DNA of 64,000 nucleotides from Vitrella brassicaformis. Taxonomy: Eukaryota > Sar > Vitrellaceae. The notes below the pieces were generated by a model. The model was not told the DNA's origin. It was given only the letters and a program-made list of their open reading frames with translations, and did no database searches. Made by a program: the position numbers and the translations under genes. Location of the stretch: positions 1 to 64,000 of the forward strand of contig CDMY01000317.1 of the NCBI GenBank assembly GCA_001179505.1, read 5' to 3'. Each line of letters starts with the position of its first letter. Position 1 is the first letter of the stretch. Of this stretch, positions 46,496 through 58,856 are shown piece after piece.

Positions 46496-49400
46496 ATGAA
46501 GGAGTTTGAAGTGACCAAGGTGAGAGGCCAACAGCGACGGAGCAGCACAGGGGGATGGGAAAGAATGGGCTGACGCCACGTTTGTGTGTTGTTTTTCTCT
46601 CGTAGGAGGAGCTCACCGATCTGATGAAGGCTTACATACAGAGGACGGCACACGAAGATATCGAGGTGAGCACACGGCCGCAGAAACAAGCTGCTGCTCT
46701 GCAATGGAATCAGCCATGTTTCCATCGCGGTTGCTGTGTTGCCGTTATGTATGTGCCCGCAGGAGATAGGGAGGCACGGCGGCATGGCTGGGCTGGCCAA
46801 GAAGATTGACACCGACCTCGAGAGAGGCGTCGTGTCGGGCGAGTCCATAGAGCACAGGAAAGAGGTCTACGGACTCAACAGATTCCCTGAAAAGAAACCA
46901 ACTTGTATAGACGGACGAAAAGACGACAGACAGAACGGGCGAGCACAATGTTGTGCGTTGCATTGTGCATGGACTTTGCAGCATTTCTTATGCTGTGCTG
47001 GCAAGCGCTTCAGGACTTCACATTGAGGATTCTCCTCGTGTGTGCGCTTGTATCGTTTGTGCTTGCTCTTACTCTTGGAGAGAGACCCGATATAGGCAAG
47101 CCAAACATGCCACAAGGGACTGACTGACTGGCGCATGCCGTTGTTTTCTTCTGTATTGTCAGAGTGGATTGAGGGTGTGGCGATATTCGTGGCTGTCCTG
47201 ATTGTGGTGATGGTCACCGCAGTCAATGACTGGAAGAAGGAACAGCAGTTCAAAAAGGTAATAAATGCAGAAACATGCTCGTCCTGGGCCCGGGAGAAGG
47301 GCGTGTGCCCCATCCATTGCTAATTGACAGTTGAATGAGATGAAGGACGACAAAGAGTGTTCGCTTATCCGTGGCGACATCGTCTCCAAGTACTCGGTGT
47401 TCGAGGTGGTGGTGGGGGACATTCTGAGTGTCGAGACGGGAGACGAAGTGCCCGCAGTAAGGAAAGAACCTCCATTGACAAGGAGGATCGCGGTGAGCAT
47501 TGCCTTTCTTGCTGGCGACCTTTGTGTCAGGACGGTCTGCTGATCAGCGGCTACAATCTCAAGATGGATGAGTCATCTCTCACAGGGGAGACGGAATCCA
47601 TCGCCAAATCGCCCTTTGACGTCTGCAAGCAGCAGGTAGACAAACGGCCTCAAGCCAGGCCAATTGGTAAAGCTCTGCAGGTTTGTGACTGAATCGTGCA
47701 GATTGCGGATCGTCAGGAGAAGTTAGAAAAGGCGACAGGGAAGAAGCACCATGTGATCGACAGCCCGGTGGTGCTGTCGGGGACGACCGTCACAAATGGC
47801 TCAGGGCTCATTCTTGTCCTGGCCGTGGGGCAGGCGTCACAGGTGTGTCCATGCAAAAATAAAAGCGCTCAGAGAAATGTGTCGTTTCCGGTAGGTGGGC
47901 CGTGTCATGGAGCTCCTTTCGGCTCCATCAGAGGCAACACCGCTCCAATGTAAGACGACTGAGGGCGTCCTTCTAGCTGTGTCATTTTCCTTTGTCTCAT
48001 CCAGTGAAGTTGGAGGCGATTGCCCAGGACGTCGGCAGGCTAGGTCTGTACGCAGCCCTGCTGACGATCCTGGTGCTGATCATCGAGTTCTGGATCGTGT
48101 ACGGCCTGGACAAGGAAAACCAGCCCAGCACGATGCAGGCAGTGCGTGAGCACCTGCACTTCCTGATCATTGCCATCACCATTGTGGTGGTGGCGGTGCC
48201 CGAGGGGCTGCCGCTGGCCGTGACGATCTCTCTGGCCTTCTCCATCAACAAGATGCTCGCTGACCAGAACTGGGTTCGGAGACTGGCGGTGAGGCGATTG
48301 ATCGATACATATTTTGAGGTCGAGTGTTGTTGGTGTCTGTCTCTCGGCTGAAAGGCGTGTGAGATCATGGGTGGCGCCAATGAGATCTGCAGCGACAAGA
48401 CGGGCACATTGACGAGGGTACCCTACGCTACATGCAACACAACGGTTGGCAGCTCATAAGTATATATGTGTTGTTCAGAATCGGATGACGGTTGAGGCTC
48501 TGTGGAACGGGTGGGAGGTGAAGGATTACGAGAGGTCGCCCCCCAGGAAGGAGGAGTTCATAGGCGAACACCTCGATATACTTGTCGAGGCCATCGCTGT
48601 CAACTCCACAGCATACCTGGAGTTCCAAAACATCGAAATACAGGCATGGATGAATTTGTATTTCCTCGAGAGAGAGGCTCATTGTGAGTCCGTGCCTTCC
48701 TTACTGCGTGTGTTGTGTTTAGGACGGTACTGGTCGGTTCAAAGAAGTGATCAATCACGTGGGGTCGCCGACAGAGTGCGCACTGCTGCAGTTCATGCAG
48801 AGCATGGGTCGGTCAGGATGGGAGAAAGAAGAGAAATGGTTGCCACGTGCTCTCTGTCATCGCTCAGACTACGACTATCACCATCTGAGGAAAGACTATC
48901 CCATCATACACGTTGAGCAGTTCAACTCGGAGAGGAAAGTAAGAGCTGCGCTGCAAGCAACAGACAGTCTCGGCGTGGACTGACAACATTTGCCATTTGT
49001 GTCTGCCAGATCATGACGACAGTGATTCAGCACCCAACCCAACAGAACATGTACAGGGTGTTCGTCAAGGGAGCATCCGAAAGGGTCAGCACGTGAAACC
49101 GTCTCGAATGAGAGCGTCAAGCCGTTTGGAATGGAAACTCCACTCTTTTGTCTTGTTCAGGTGTTGCGTCTCTGCACGTCGTGCTTCGATTGCAACGGTC
49201 TGAAGGAGCCTTTGTCGAGGGAAGACATTAGCAAAATCGAGCACACCATCATTCACCAGCTGGCAAGCCAGGTACCTGCGCGTTGCACAAGAGACACCAT
49301 TTCTGCATGAGAGTGTGCCACTGCATCTATCCACCAGGCGCTGCGGACCATTTGTCTGGCGTATCGCGACTTCGACCCGTCAGCTTTGCCCGACTGGAAG

Positions 49401-52279
49401 GAGCAGGACCCCGACACGCTCATATACAAAATGGAGACGGACCTCGTCTGCCTCGGTACCTTGGAACAAGCACCAGCAAACCAGCCGACCTGGCCATATG
49501 TGGGTGTCGGCAGGCATCACGGGCATCCGGGATCCAGTGCGAACCGAAGTGCCTGACGCAGTCAAGAAGTGCCAGAGGGCAGGCATCAAAGTGCGCTCGA
49601 GCAGGGAGACAGACAGACAGACACGCATTGAGCAGTCTCTTTGCTGTCAATCACCACTCAGGTTCGCATGGTGACTGGCGACAACATCGACACGGCCAAG
49701 CAGATCGCCATCCGGTGCAACATATACAACCCAGGAAAGGCCGGACTCGCCATGCTGGGTAACACGAAGCACAGAGACACGCACACGCACACATACAAAT
49801 AGGCCGCAGCAGCTTCCCTCGTCTGCTGTGCGTCAGGTCGCGACTTTCTGCAGAAGATCGGAGGCGTTATCTGCGAGTCGTGCAAGACAGAGGTCTGCGA
49901 TTGCCCGAGGGACCCCACACAGGCAGCAGAGTCTGGCAAAGAGGTACCAAGACACCTTTCTGACGCCCATGCCTCATTCGCAGATCTGCGTGTGTGTCAC
50001 AGATCCGCAATGACGTCTTGGGGAAGCCAGAAGAGTTCTCCAAGATCGCCGACCACCTCGAGGTACCCGACATCCACAGCACATCTGCATGCCACCTCAC
50101 GTGGATGTCTATCCGTCAGGTGCTGGCCCGTTCCCAGCCGTCTGACAAGTATGCTCTTGTCACAGGGCTGAGGAATATGGGACAGGTGCGTCATTCCCTC
50201 ATCCATGGAATCGGGCATACAGGAGGCGTCGCTTTCCTGATGTAGGTGGTCGCCGTCACGGGGGATGGCACCAACGATGCTCCTGCGCTCAAGAAGGCCG
50301 ACGTGGGCTTCGCGATGGGCATCGCGGGTGTGTGTGCACAGAGAGAGGCGAGGAACCAGAGACATCCATGTGTGTGCGTCTTGCAGGTAAGGAGGTTGCG
50401 AAGCAGGCGTCCGACATTGTGTTGCTGGACGACAACTTCGAGTCGATCGTCAAGGCCGTCAAATGGGGCCGCAACATCTACGACAACATCAGGAGGTTCC
50501 TGCAATTCCAAATCACGGTCAACATCGTCGCTGTGGCCACCGCATTCCTCTCCTGTGCGTGGGAAGAAGCAAATGGACTGATGCGCATGTGTACCCTTGC
50601 TGTTCTCTCTTCAGCTGTGATATTGCGTGAGTCGCCCATCGGTCCGATTCATCTGCTATGGCTGAATCTGATTATGGACACGTTCGGATCGCTAGGTCGG
50701 CAGCCAGCAGGATAGGAGGGGCCTGTCTTTCAGGAAGTCATCTCTGATATACCTCTTTTCCTCTGGACAGCACTCGCCACGAAGCCGCCAACAGAAGACT
50801 TGCTCGAAAGGCAACCATACAGGTACCAGACACTCACTGATGGGGGAAGAGGGTGAGTGCACGGCATTCCCCCTGATTGTGGCTGTTTGTGTCAGGAAGG
50901 ACGAGTACATCATCTCCAAGATCATGTGGCGAAACATCCTCGGCCAGGCGACATACCAGCTGGCCGTCATGCTCATGCTCATTTTCGCAGGTGGGTGAAG
51001 ATGAACAGTTTCACATGTGCGTGTCTCTACGTCTGTCGGTCTGTCTGTCTGTCTGTCTGTTGGTCTGTTGGTCTGTTGGTCTGTTGGTCTGTTGGTCTGC
51101 TCGTTCGTCATCAGGCGATTCGTTCATCCCCGAGTATGGGTGTGAGTGCAATGTGGACGAGGAGAGGTGTCGCAAGAGCCAGAAGATCCTGTGCGACGAC
51201 GACGGCACCATCGTGTCCGGAAGAAGGTATTTCATTGGTTCGTATGGCAAGAAGGACGAGGACTACTCCCACGACATGTGGAATGACCACGGGCCATCAA
51301 GACACTACACGATAGTCTTCAACACATTCGTATTCCTGCAGGTACGGCCTGACGTGACGTCGGGCAGCCAGCTGGCCAGATGAATGGACTGGACAAGTGT
51401 CCGTCTCTCTCTCTGTCCGTTCTACTATACTAGGTGTTCAACATGATGAATGCGCGCAAGATCCACAATGAGTTCTATATTCTGGAAGGGCTCCTGCAGA
51501 GCCGAATGTGGGGCATCATATGGACAATAATCGTGCTTGCTCAGTTTCTCATGGTGCATAAGACACACGCATACGCCTCCACAGAACACAAGAGCAAAGT
51601 CGCTGGCTGGCGTGCAGGTTCAGTACGGCGGCATCGCCGTCAACTGCCACCTTAATGGTCTTGCTGCCATGCATTGGCTCATATCAGTTGCTATAGGTAT
51701 CAACCACAACGCTCAACAACTCTGTCCGCATGGACTGTGTGCTGCGCGTGTGGCTGTGTCAATGAATCAGGGTTTGGTTCTCTTCCTATGGCGTTTTTGC
51801 TGCGGTTCATCCCGGTGCAGCGGTTCCCAGAGTACGGCATCAGGGAAGCTGAAGGCGAAGATATCACCAACAAAATAAAAAGAGGGTAGGACAGGACTAT
51901 CACTGGACTGAACACTTGCAACATTCTGTGTCTCACGCCACGGTATCATATGCATGCAGACAATCGACATTTTCTGACCGCGGTCGTGTGCGGTCCAGCC
52001 TGAGGTCCAACTCGCCGCCAGGCAGTCCAGGAAGGGTGTCTAAGGAGTCAAAGTATATGACGGCCAGGACCAGCACACCAGGGTCACCCGGCGACAGACC
52101 AGAAGCAAGATATAAAATCGGACAGGTGCGGTTGTTTGTATTCCCCCAAGGAAGGAAGAAAGGAGAGAGACACCTGTGTGTCATGTCATCCACGTGTACA
52201 TATCTTGGCGTGCACTGCACTGCAGGTCGCCCCTCTGCCCCCCACCATTGAGGAAGTCAGGGCAGACGTGGACAGATGA
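46496..52279 (+). CDS. plasma-membrane-type Ca2+-transporting P-type ATPase (PMCA), 32 exons
   Basis: Thirty-two exons, from ATG 46496 to TGA 52279, join in one frame of about 1179 residues, the normal PMCA length. Landmarks in order: [31 protein letters not shown] (M1), [20 protein letters not shown] (M2), [31 protein letters not shown] (M4), the phosphorylation motif SDKTGT (D396), [94 protein letters not shown] (M6), [10 protein letters not shown]. It exports Ca2+ from the cytosol using ATP. The C-terminal tail is short and Ser/Pro-rich; I see no clear calmodulin-binding helix. Two introns (donors at 47096 and 48644) begin with GC. Confidence 0.95.
51023..51107. repeat. TTGGTCTG / CTGT tandem repeat in an ATPase intron
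   Basis: Intron 26 of the Ca2+-ATPase is mostly CTGT tetramers followed by five copies of an 8-bp unit TTGGTCTG. Confidence 0.85.
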
Positions 52280-54785
52280 CTGGCCGGCCGAGTGCTGTCT
52301 GGTGCTGTATGGTATGTGCGTGTTGTCTTGTCGGAATACTTGCTCTGGGCTGGGTGGGATGGGATGGGATGGGATGGGTGGGGCTCCTCCCTCGCTATTT
52401 GCTCATCGACCATCTCATTGTCGTTGATCTCTTGCTGCGTTTGTACGGGTGTGCGCAGCTGCCCGCAGCGTAGCGCCTTACCTGTTTCCTCCTGGTATTA
52501 GGTTCTTTATTCACACACATTTGGGTGGGGAGGGCGTGTACATCGGGGGCGTGGGTGGGGGAGTCGGCGTGCGTGTTCATCATACCTCTCTGCTTCCTCC
52601 CTGAACATGGGATTGGCTCGCGACATGCCTTTTCGTTGTCGATGGATGCATTCCATCGATTGAGTAGGCGTCTGTGTGTGTCTTCGCGTGTGTGTGCGTG
52701 TGTGTGTCTGGCGGTGTATGTGTGAGCATGACGACTGAGTAGGTAGCTGGTGAACTGCCTGAGTACTTTCTCTTCGTGACCCGTCCATCGTTGGTCAACG
52801 GTGAAACGAGTAGCTGACCGAAATGCGATCAGTGAGGATAAGGGTAACAATATGATAGTGAGTATAGTGAGTACGTAGAAGGGTCGCGTCAAATGTCTGC
52901 TCTTCCGTCTCTCCATCCATCCATCCACCCACCCGACATATGGATGGCCATCTGCATACCATACACACATCTACGAAATATACATCAACGCATCCACCAA
53001 CCAACCAACCAACCAACCGACTCACATGACGACTACATATGCACTCCATCCATCCATCCATTCATCCATCCACCAACGCCACCCTCCCCTGTATTGGGAC
53101 ATCAGCCATCGACCGCTACACCTGAATTAGTCAGTCGTGACGCCTGGCAGAAGAGAGAGAGAGAGTGGAAATGCATGTATGGATCGATCGATGGGCGGGT
53201 GGGTAGGTGGGTGGGTCAATCAATAGAGACAGACAGAAAGACCTTTGTTGAGGGTAGAGGGGTCGATACATATGATGCGATCCTACTTACTTATGTACTT
53301 GTGTATGTTAGTACTTACTACGGGTGCGTAAGGTATGGTATGGTATGCAGCGTACGCAGACGGCCAGGCAGGCAGGCAGGCAGGCAGACATGTAAGCAGA
53401 CAGACAGGCAGGCAGGCACCTAGTCAGCGACGTCACGACATGTGTGAAGGAATGCAGTCACGCAGGCAGGCAGGCAGGACAGTCAGGGGCATATATACGT
53501 ACGTGGTCACGTTACTCGTTCGGTTTACATAGACATACACACATCCATGTCCATGAAGGCTAATTACTCCACACCACACCCAGACGGACAGACAGAAAGA
53601 TGGACAGAGAGAGACAGACAGAGAGACAGGCAGAGAGACAGACAGCCAGACGGGCGCCGATATCGGATCGAATTACGCACGGACGCAAGCCCCTCGTGTG
53701 CGATAGATATAGATAGATAGACATGTCAGTCATGTGCCATCATCACCGCTCGTGACATGACATGCTGCATAAAGGCAAACCATCGAACCAATCAGCAGCC
53801 ATTCACTCATCCCGGACGAATTACTCCTTACCCGTCGTGTGCAAACGAACAAGCCCCTCCCCTCCCCTGCCCCTAGCATCCCCTCCCCCTCCAGCCCTCC
53901 CTCCCCTCCCTCCCAGTTGGCCCCGCCCGCTACGCAGACCACCACACAAATAAAAGTGTGCGCCGGCTACGGCTGTGTATGTAGTAAGCAGGTACGCGAT
54001 GGGGGGGTGGGCGATGTATGCGATCGATCGGTCATGCATTCACGTGTGCATCATGTCGAGGAAATGAGTGAATGAGTGCGTACCAAAAAGCGGTCGATGC
54101 ATCGATGGGATGACCGCGTGTGTGTGTCACTACCAACGACTCACTCCTGTCAGCTCGCGTAGAGCTGAGGCATGCGAGCACCCCCCTCATGGCGGACATC
54201 ATGCAGCAAGCAGAAAGTGCTCCCTCCGTGCCCTCCGTGTGTATGCGTATGTCGGCGCCTGTGTGGTCGGGTGGGTATGTGCCTCTGTGTATGTTGGTTG
54301 GTGTGTATGTGTGTAAGGCACACGCAACCAACCACTCACTCCCTCAATGCATTCAATGCAGCCCCTCCCCCTCCCTACACGCACTAATCTGTCTGCCATT
54401 GTTACTCATTCCTCCCTCCGTCAGGAAGGGCCTCATTTGTCCAACCTGGCTGCATGACTCGTGTGTGTGTACGTTTGTATGCAGGCCTCGTCGCATCGGA
54501 GCAGCCACGTGTCTGTCTGTCTGCCTCTCTCTGTCTCTGTGTGTGTTGGTACGAAACGTGGCCTTCAAAAATCCAAAACGATCAACCGACCGACCGCCCG
54601 GCCAGAAGAAACAAAACCCTCTCTGCTCCCGGAAAACGAGGCGAAATCAAAGTAAGCATAAAAGACCTTTTCGTCTCATGCAGACAGCCATGCACTCACT
54701 GAATGAATGGGTGGAAAATCGCAAGATCACAACAAAAGGAAAACCGACAAGAAGAAGAAAAGAAACAGACACGTTCCCCCACGCG
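52280..54785. other. 2.5-kb convergent low-complexity region
   Basis: Between the Ca2+-ATPase and the polytopic membrane protein. It contains GGGAT, ATCC, CAGG and CAGA tandem tracts (52357-52380, 52914-52930, 53042-53075, 53360-53412, 53580-53650). Frames here are repeat-driven and no gene was seen. Confidence 0.5.
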
Positions 54786-57769
54786 TCATTGCCCGCCCCC
54801 GCCTCCGCCCCCTCCCCCGCCGCCGTGCTCCATTGCCTGGAAATCGGCATAGTCCCAGTTGGGCAGAGTGGGGGACTCGTCGGCCCCCCGCTCCTCTACA
54901 ATCATCCGCAGCTCACTCTCCCCTCTCTGCTGGTGCACAAAGGTGGGCGTTGTCGACCCAGTGAGCCCGCTGGGAGACGGCGGCAGCCCTGGATCACCGT
55001 CACCCTGCTGCGGCCGTGGCGCGCTGCCCCTCATCGGCCCCCTCAGCATCGGCGGGCTCTTCTCACGCGCCCTAGGCCGCACCGGGGTGTACTCCATTGT
55101 GTACTGCGATCTCATGCGGTAGTTGTAGGCGTCATACTCGATCATTTTCGGGCCTCTTGGAGACGCCATCCGGGTGGCGGCGTCCGTGTGCTGCGCAGCG
55201 GGGGGCGGCATGTCGATGGGGCCTCTGTCGGGGGATGGGGGGNNNNNNNNNNNNNNNNNNNNNNNNNNNNNNNNNNNNNNNNNNNNNNNNNNNNNNNNNN
55301 NNNNNNNNNNNNNNNNNNNNNNNNNNNNNNNNNNNNNNNNNNNNNNNNNNNNNNNNNNNNNNNNNNNNNNNNNNNNNNNNNNNNNNNNNNNNNNNNNNNN
55401 NNNNNNNNNNNNNNNNNNNNNNNNNNNNNNNNNNNNNNNNNNNNNNNNNNNNNNNNNNNNNNNNNNNNNNNNNNNNNNNNNNNNNNNNNNNNNNNNNNNN
55501 NNNNNNNNNNNNNNNNNNNNNNNNNNNNNNNNNNNNNNNNNNGGTTTGGGGCGGGGGCGGGAGGGAGTGGGGGACTACTGGGGGGAGGGGGGGGACGGGG
55601 GGAGGCGACTGCGAATGCGACTGCTGGTGCTGCTGTGCGCGGACGGCCGATACGATGTGTGGCGGTTGTGTGGCTTCTTGGAGCTCTCTCCATAGCTGGT
55701 TGGGGGTGATGTCAACCTCCTGAACCCACTGATCGACGGCCTGAGTGACGCAGGCAGGGGAGGGACAACACATATATGACGGCAAGGCCTTCAGCTTTGT
55801 CATGAGGTCAAAGACAAGTGCGTACCATGTCGAACACTTCACGTTCCGCATCGAAAGTCACCTCGCTGCGGCGGCCGGGTGGAGACTCACTTGCCACGTC
55901 TGCACACACACACACACACACACACAATGAACAAAGGATAGCCCAGTCAATTTTCCGACCACTGGTGTGGTGTCCATTCATTCGACCCACCTGGCATCGG
56001 TTGCCGCCCCTCTGAGGGTGATGAAGTGCTCGTACTAGGCGTGGCCGTCGGCTGACCACCCACACCCACAGCAACGGATGTGCCGCCCCCAGCCCCACCC
56101 ACATGCCGCGGTCTGTCTCTCGGCGACCGCCGCTCCCTCTCCTCCTTGCCGATCGTCGCACCCTGCGACTCGAGAAGAGGGCTTGCAGGCCGCCCCAGTG
56201 GACCTTCCCCAAGCGTCGGCGTCGAGTAGTTTGACGCGCTGGAAGGCGTGACCACGCCCCCCACACTGCTGGGCTGCCCGACGCCCCCACTATCCTCGAA
56301 GGGGAAGTTCTGGTCAAGAACCTCACCCAGCCCCTGCACATCTGGGCTGTCGTCGCCTTCATTCTGGTACCGATGAGACAGCGGGGAGGTCGGCGCCGAG
56401 ATGGCGGATGGGGGCGGGGGTGGGGGCTGGGTGGGATGTCTTGACGTCGCTCTAGGGGGCCGGCCCCTTCTGGCTGCGGGGCCGTCGGGCGGAGGGGGAG
56501 GGGAGGTGGAGTTGGGCGGCGCGTCGGCTTCGAGGTCGTTCTGGGTGTTGCCCGTTTCTCTCTCCTTGTTGTTGTCCCCGCCGAGCTTGCCGTTGGATGG
56601 CGAGTGCTCCCCCCTGTCGTCCGGCCCATCGCCGTCGTCACGCTCGCTGGTCGGCTGCCTCGACTTCCTCCAGTTGCCCAGCCGGGCAAACATCGCCGCC
56701 CGCCGACTCCTCGCCGGCGTGAATGACGGGATGTTTGTGTCGGACTGCACCGACTGCGGCAAGCGTGAGGGCAGCAGGGAGGCCAGGTACCAGCAGACGC
56801 CCAGGGGCACGCCAGTGTGCAGGGGGAGTGCGAGCATCTGGCCGTAGGGCGACCATCCTGAGCAGTTGAGCGATAGGAAGAGCAGGGCGACGATGTGCGC
56901 TGAGAGGGCGGCGGGGATGGTCAGCAGGGGCCATGTGATCGGCAGCGAGTGGACAGAGGACGGCAGGAAGAGGTTCCTCCGCCGCTCGATGCTCCACCAG
57001 GCCCACACTCCCACCCATATCACCACGTCGCTCGTCAGCTCCAGCACATAGTGAGCGAGCGTCCGCCCTTGCAGCGAGAACAGGAAGGTCGTCACGAGCA
57101 GCCCCAGGACGCCACAAGCCACCAGTCCGCAAAGGAACCGCACGCGATTGCCGCTCCTCTTATTACGCCCGGCATGAGCATGGGCATGAACGTGCCCGTG
57201 AGTGCCGTGGCCGCCGGGCGGTGATTGCACCTCCCGCTGCGGGAAGAAGCTCCAGAGCAGCCATAGCTCGGTCAGGTAGTGGACATAAATGAGGAAGAAG
57301 GTGAATGAGACCGGCCCCACGAGGACAATCATGCTGAGGACGAAGAAGAGCACCCACACGTAGGCCATCAGGGAGGTCGACGTGCGGCAGTGCCACGGCA
57401 CCTTGGCCCCCCTCTCGTCGGTCTCCTGCGCGCCCCGAGCCACTAGAGCGGCGGCGGTGAGGCAGCCTCCCAGGTAGACGACGAGTGTGGGCAGACTGAC
57501 GACGAGCCAGGGAGGGGTGAGGAAAGGGCCGTCCAGGGCGCCGCCCATGTTGTAGCCCCAGAAGGGCACGTGCACAGGGGTGATCCGCAGCGGGTTGCAC
57601 AGCGCCTGATGTCATATCATACCATTATCATACCGGCCAATCACACCCAGGGAACAACAGCGAGACAGACAAGGCCTATTGAGAAGGGAGGCCGTTGCGT
57701 GTGTGTTGAGAGTGATGGTACCTGGTCTTGGCTACTGCTCTGCGCGTCTGCGTCTGCCGCTATGCCCAT
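54786..57769 (-). CDS. polytopic membrane protein with His-rich loop and long disordered tail (interrupted by gap)
   Basis: Exons 57769-57722, 57605-55991, 55899-55826 and 55740 onward; the last exon runs into the 55243-55542 gap and reappears at 55242-54786 with its stop, so the frame across the gap is assumed. The first 300 residues carry about seven hydrophobic segments (WLVVSLPTLVVYLGGCLTAA, YVWVLFFVLSMIVLVG, FLCGLVACGVLGLLVTTFLF, VVIWVGVWAWWSIE, HIVALLFLSLNC). A loop after the third or fourth holds GGHGTHGHVHAHAHAG, suited to metal binding. The following 250+ residues are Pro/Ser/Gly-rich. The tail has DQWVQEVDITPNQLWRELQE and ends in a Gly run. No family recognised. Confidence 0.65.
55243..55542. 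other. assembly gap of 300 N inside a gene
   Basis: A 300-N placeholder lies in the last exon of the polytopic membrane protein gene, flanked by G-rich sequence on both sides. Confidence 0.95.
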
Positions 57770-57906
57770 ATCCAACGAGGTCCGCTGCTCGAGCGGCTGT
57801 CACCGCCGAAGGAAGCACCAACTTGAGACGCAGTGCCGCTGGGACCCCCTTTCATCTGGGCTCATCTGCGTCGTGTGTGGGCCTCTGCTGCGAGCATTTC
57901 GGGAAC

Positions 57907-57954
57907 AAACGCCTTCTAGAGAGCGGTTTCAAACGCCTTCTAGAGAGCGGTTTC
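57907..57954. repeat. 24-bp direct tandem duplication
   Basis: A 24-bp unit (AAACGCCTTCTAGAGAGCGG plus TTTC) occurs twice in a row, ending 62 bp before the start codon at 58017. Confidence 0.95.
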
Positions 57955-58016
57955 ACGGAATGTCCTAAGTGCGAGCTTCCGAGGCATCTACCATCATCGG
58001 CGCCTCCTCAGACACA

Positions 58017-58856
58017 ATGCGAACGCCCTCCATCCTTGTTGTCTGCCTTGCATGCCTCACAAGCTCAAGTCTTGCCTTCCGGCAACCCGGGGCGCCTCTC
58101 TCATCCCTACGACGAGCCTCGCAGACGTCCCTGCAGTCCAGGAGGGCCCGCCCAGATGATCTGGCGCGATCAATGCTGCTCGTCCCGCTGCTGGCCTTGA
58201 CGCCGGGCGTGACGCTGCCTTCCCTCCCGGCGATGGAGCAGCCTGCAGTGGTGTCACCATTCGTGCCGACAGCGAGGGCGGATGAAGGCTTCAAGATCGA
58301 CATTGATGTGAGTCGCTGACACGACGCCCTGAGATGTCCTGTGAATGACGGACGGCATTGTGTTGCTTGTCTGTCTGTTCTCTGTTGGCTGTCGTGTCAT
58401 GGCCTGCAGGTGAGTGGTTTGGACGAGAGCGTCAAGCCTGAGTCTGCCCCAGCGCCGCCACCCCCTGCGCCCAAGAAGGAGGAGAAGGTGGCCAAGGCTC
58501 CCGAGCCAGAGCCGCCCGCCAAGCAGCCCGAACCCGTCAAGGAGATCGCCAAGGCGCCGGAAGCACCCCCACCCGCACCGCAGAAGAAAGAGGAGGTGGT
58601 GGCTAAGGCGCCCGAGCCAGCCAAGGAGGCGGCCAAGCCGGTGCTGAAGGCCGAGGTTACCGCCTCGCCGCCCAAGGCCGCGGCCCCAGCACAGAAGGCC
58701 GCGCCACCCGCACAGCAGCCGGCTGCGGATGTTGGCGGGATGAGCAGCGCTCAGATTCAGAAGCTGAGGGAGAGTATCAAGGGACGACGGCCTGACCCGG
58801 AGTTCTTCACGCAACAGCGGGAGCTCATCAAGAAGACTGGCCTGACCACATACTGA
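58017..58856 (+). CDS. candidate plastid (thylakoid-lumen) protein, two exons
   Basis: Exons 58017-58307 and 58410-58856 give 245 residues. The first 19-20 residues are a signal peptide (MRTPSILVVCLACLTSSSLA) followed directly by Phe (FRQPG), the hallmark of proteins entering complex red-algal-derived plastids. A basic, Ser/Arg-rich stretch (residues 22-47, QTSLQSRRARPDDLAR) fits a transit peptide. A second hydrophobic segment (SMLLVPLLALTPGVTL) then leads to an ARADEG site, like a thylakoid-transfer signal. The mature part has no membrane span: a long Lys/Glu/Pro/Ala repeat region, then a folded-looking end (SAQIQKLRESIKGRRPDPEF). Function unknown. Confidence 0.72.

Noticed and set aside
54120-55709. 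A 529-codon plus-strand frame through the third gap
   Set aside because: About 100 codons are N, and the rest is antisense to the membrane-protein tail or repeat sequence.
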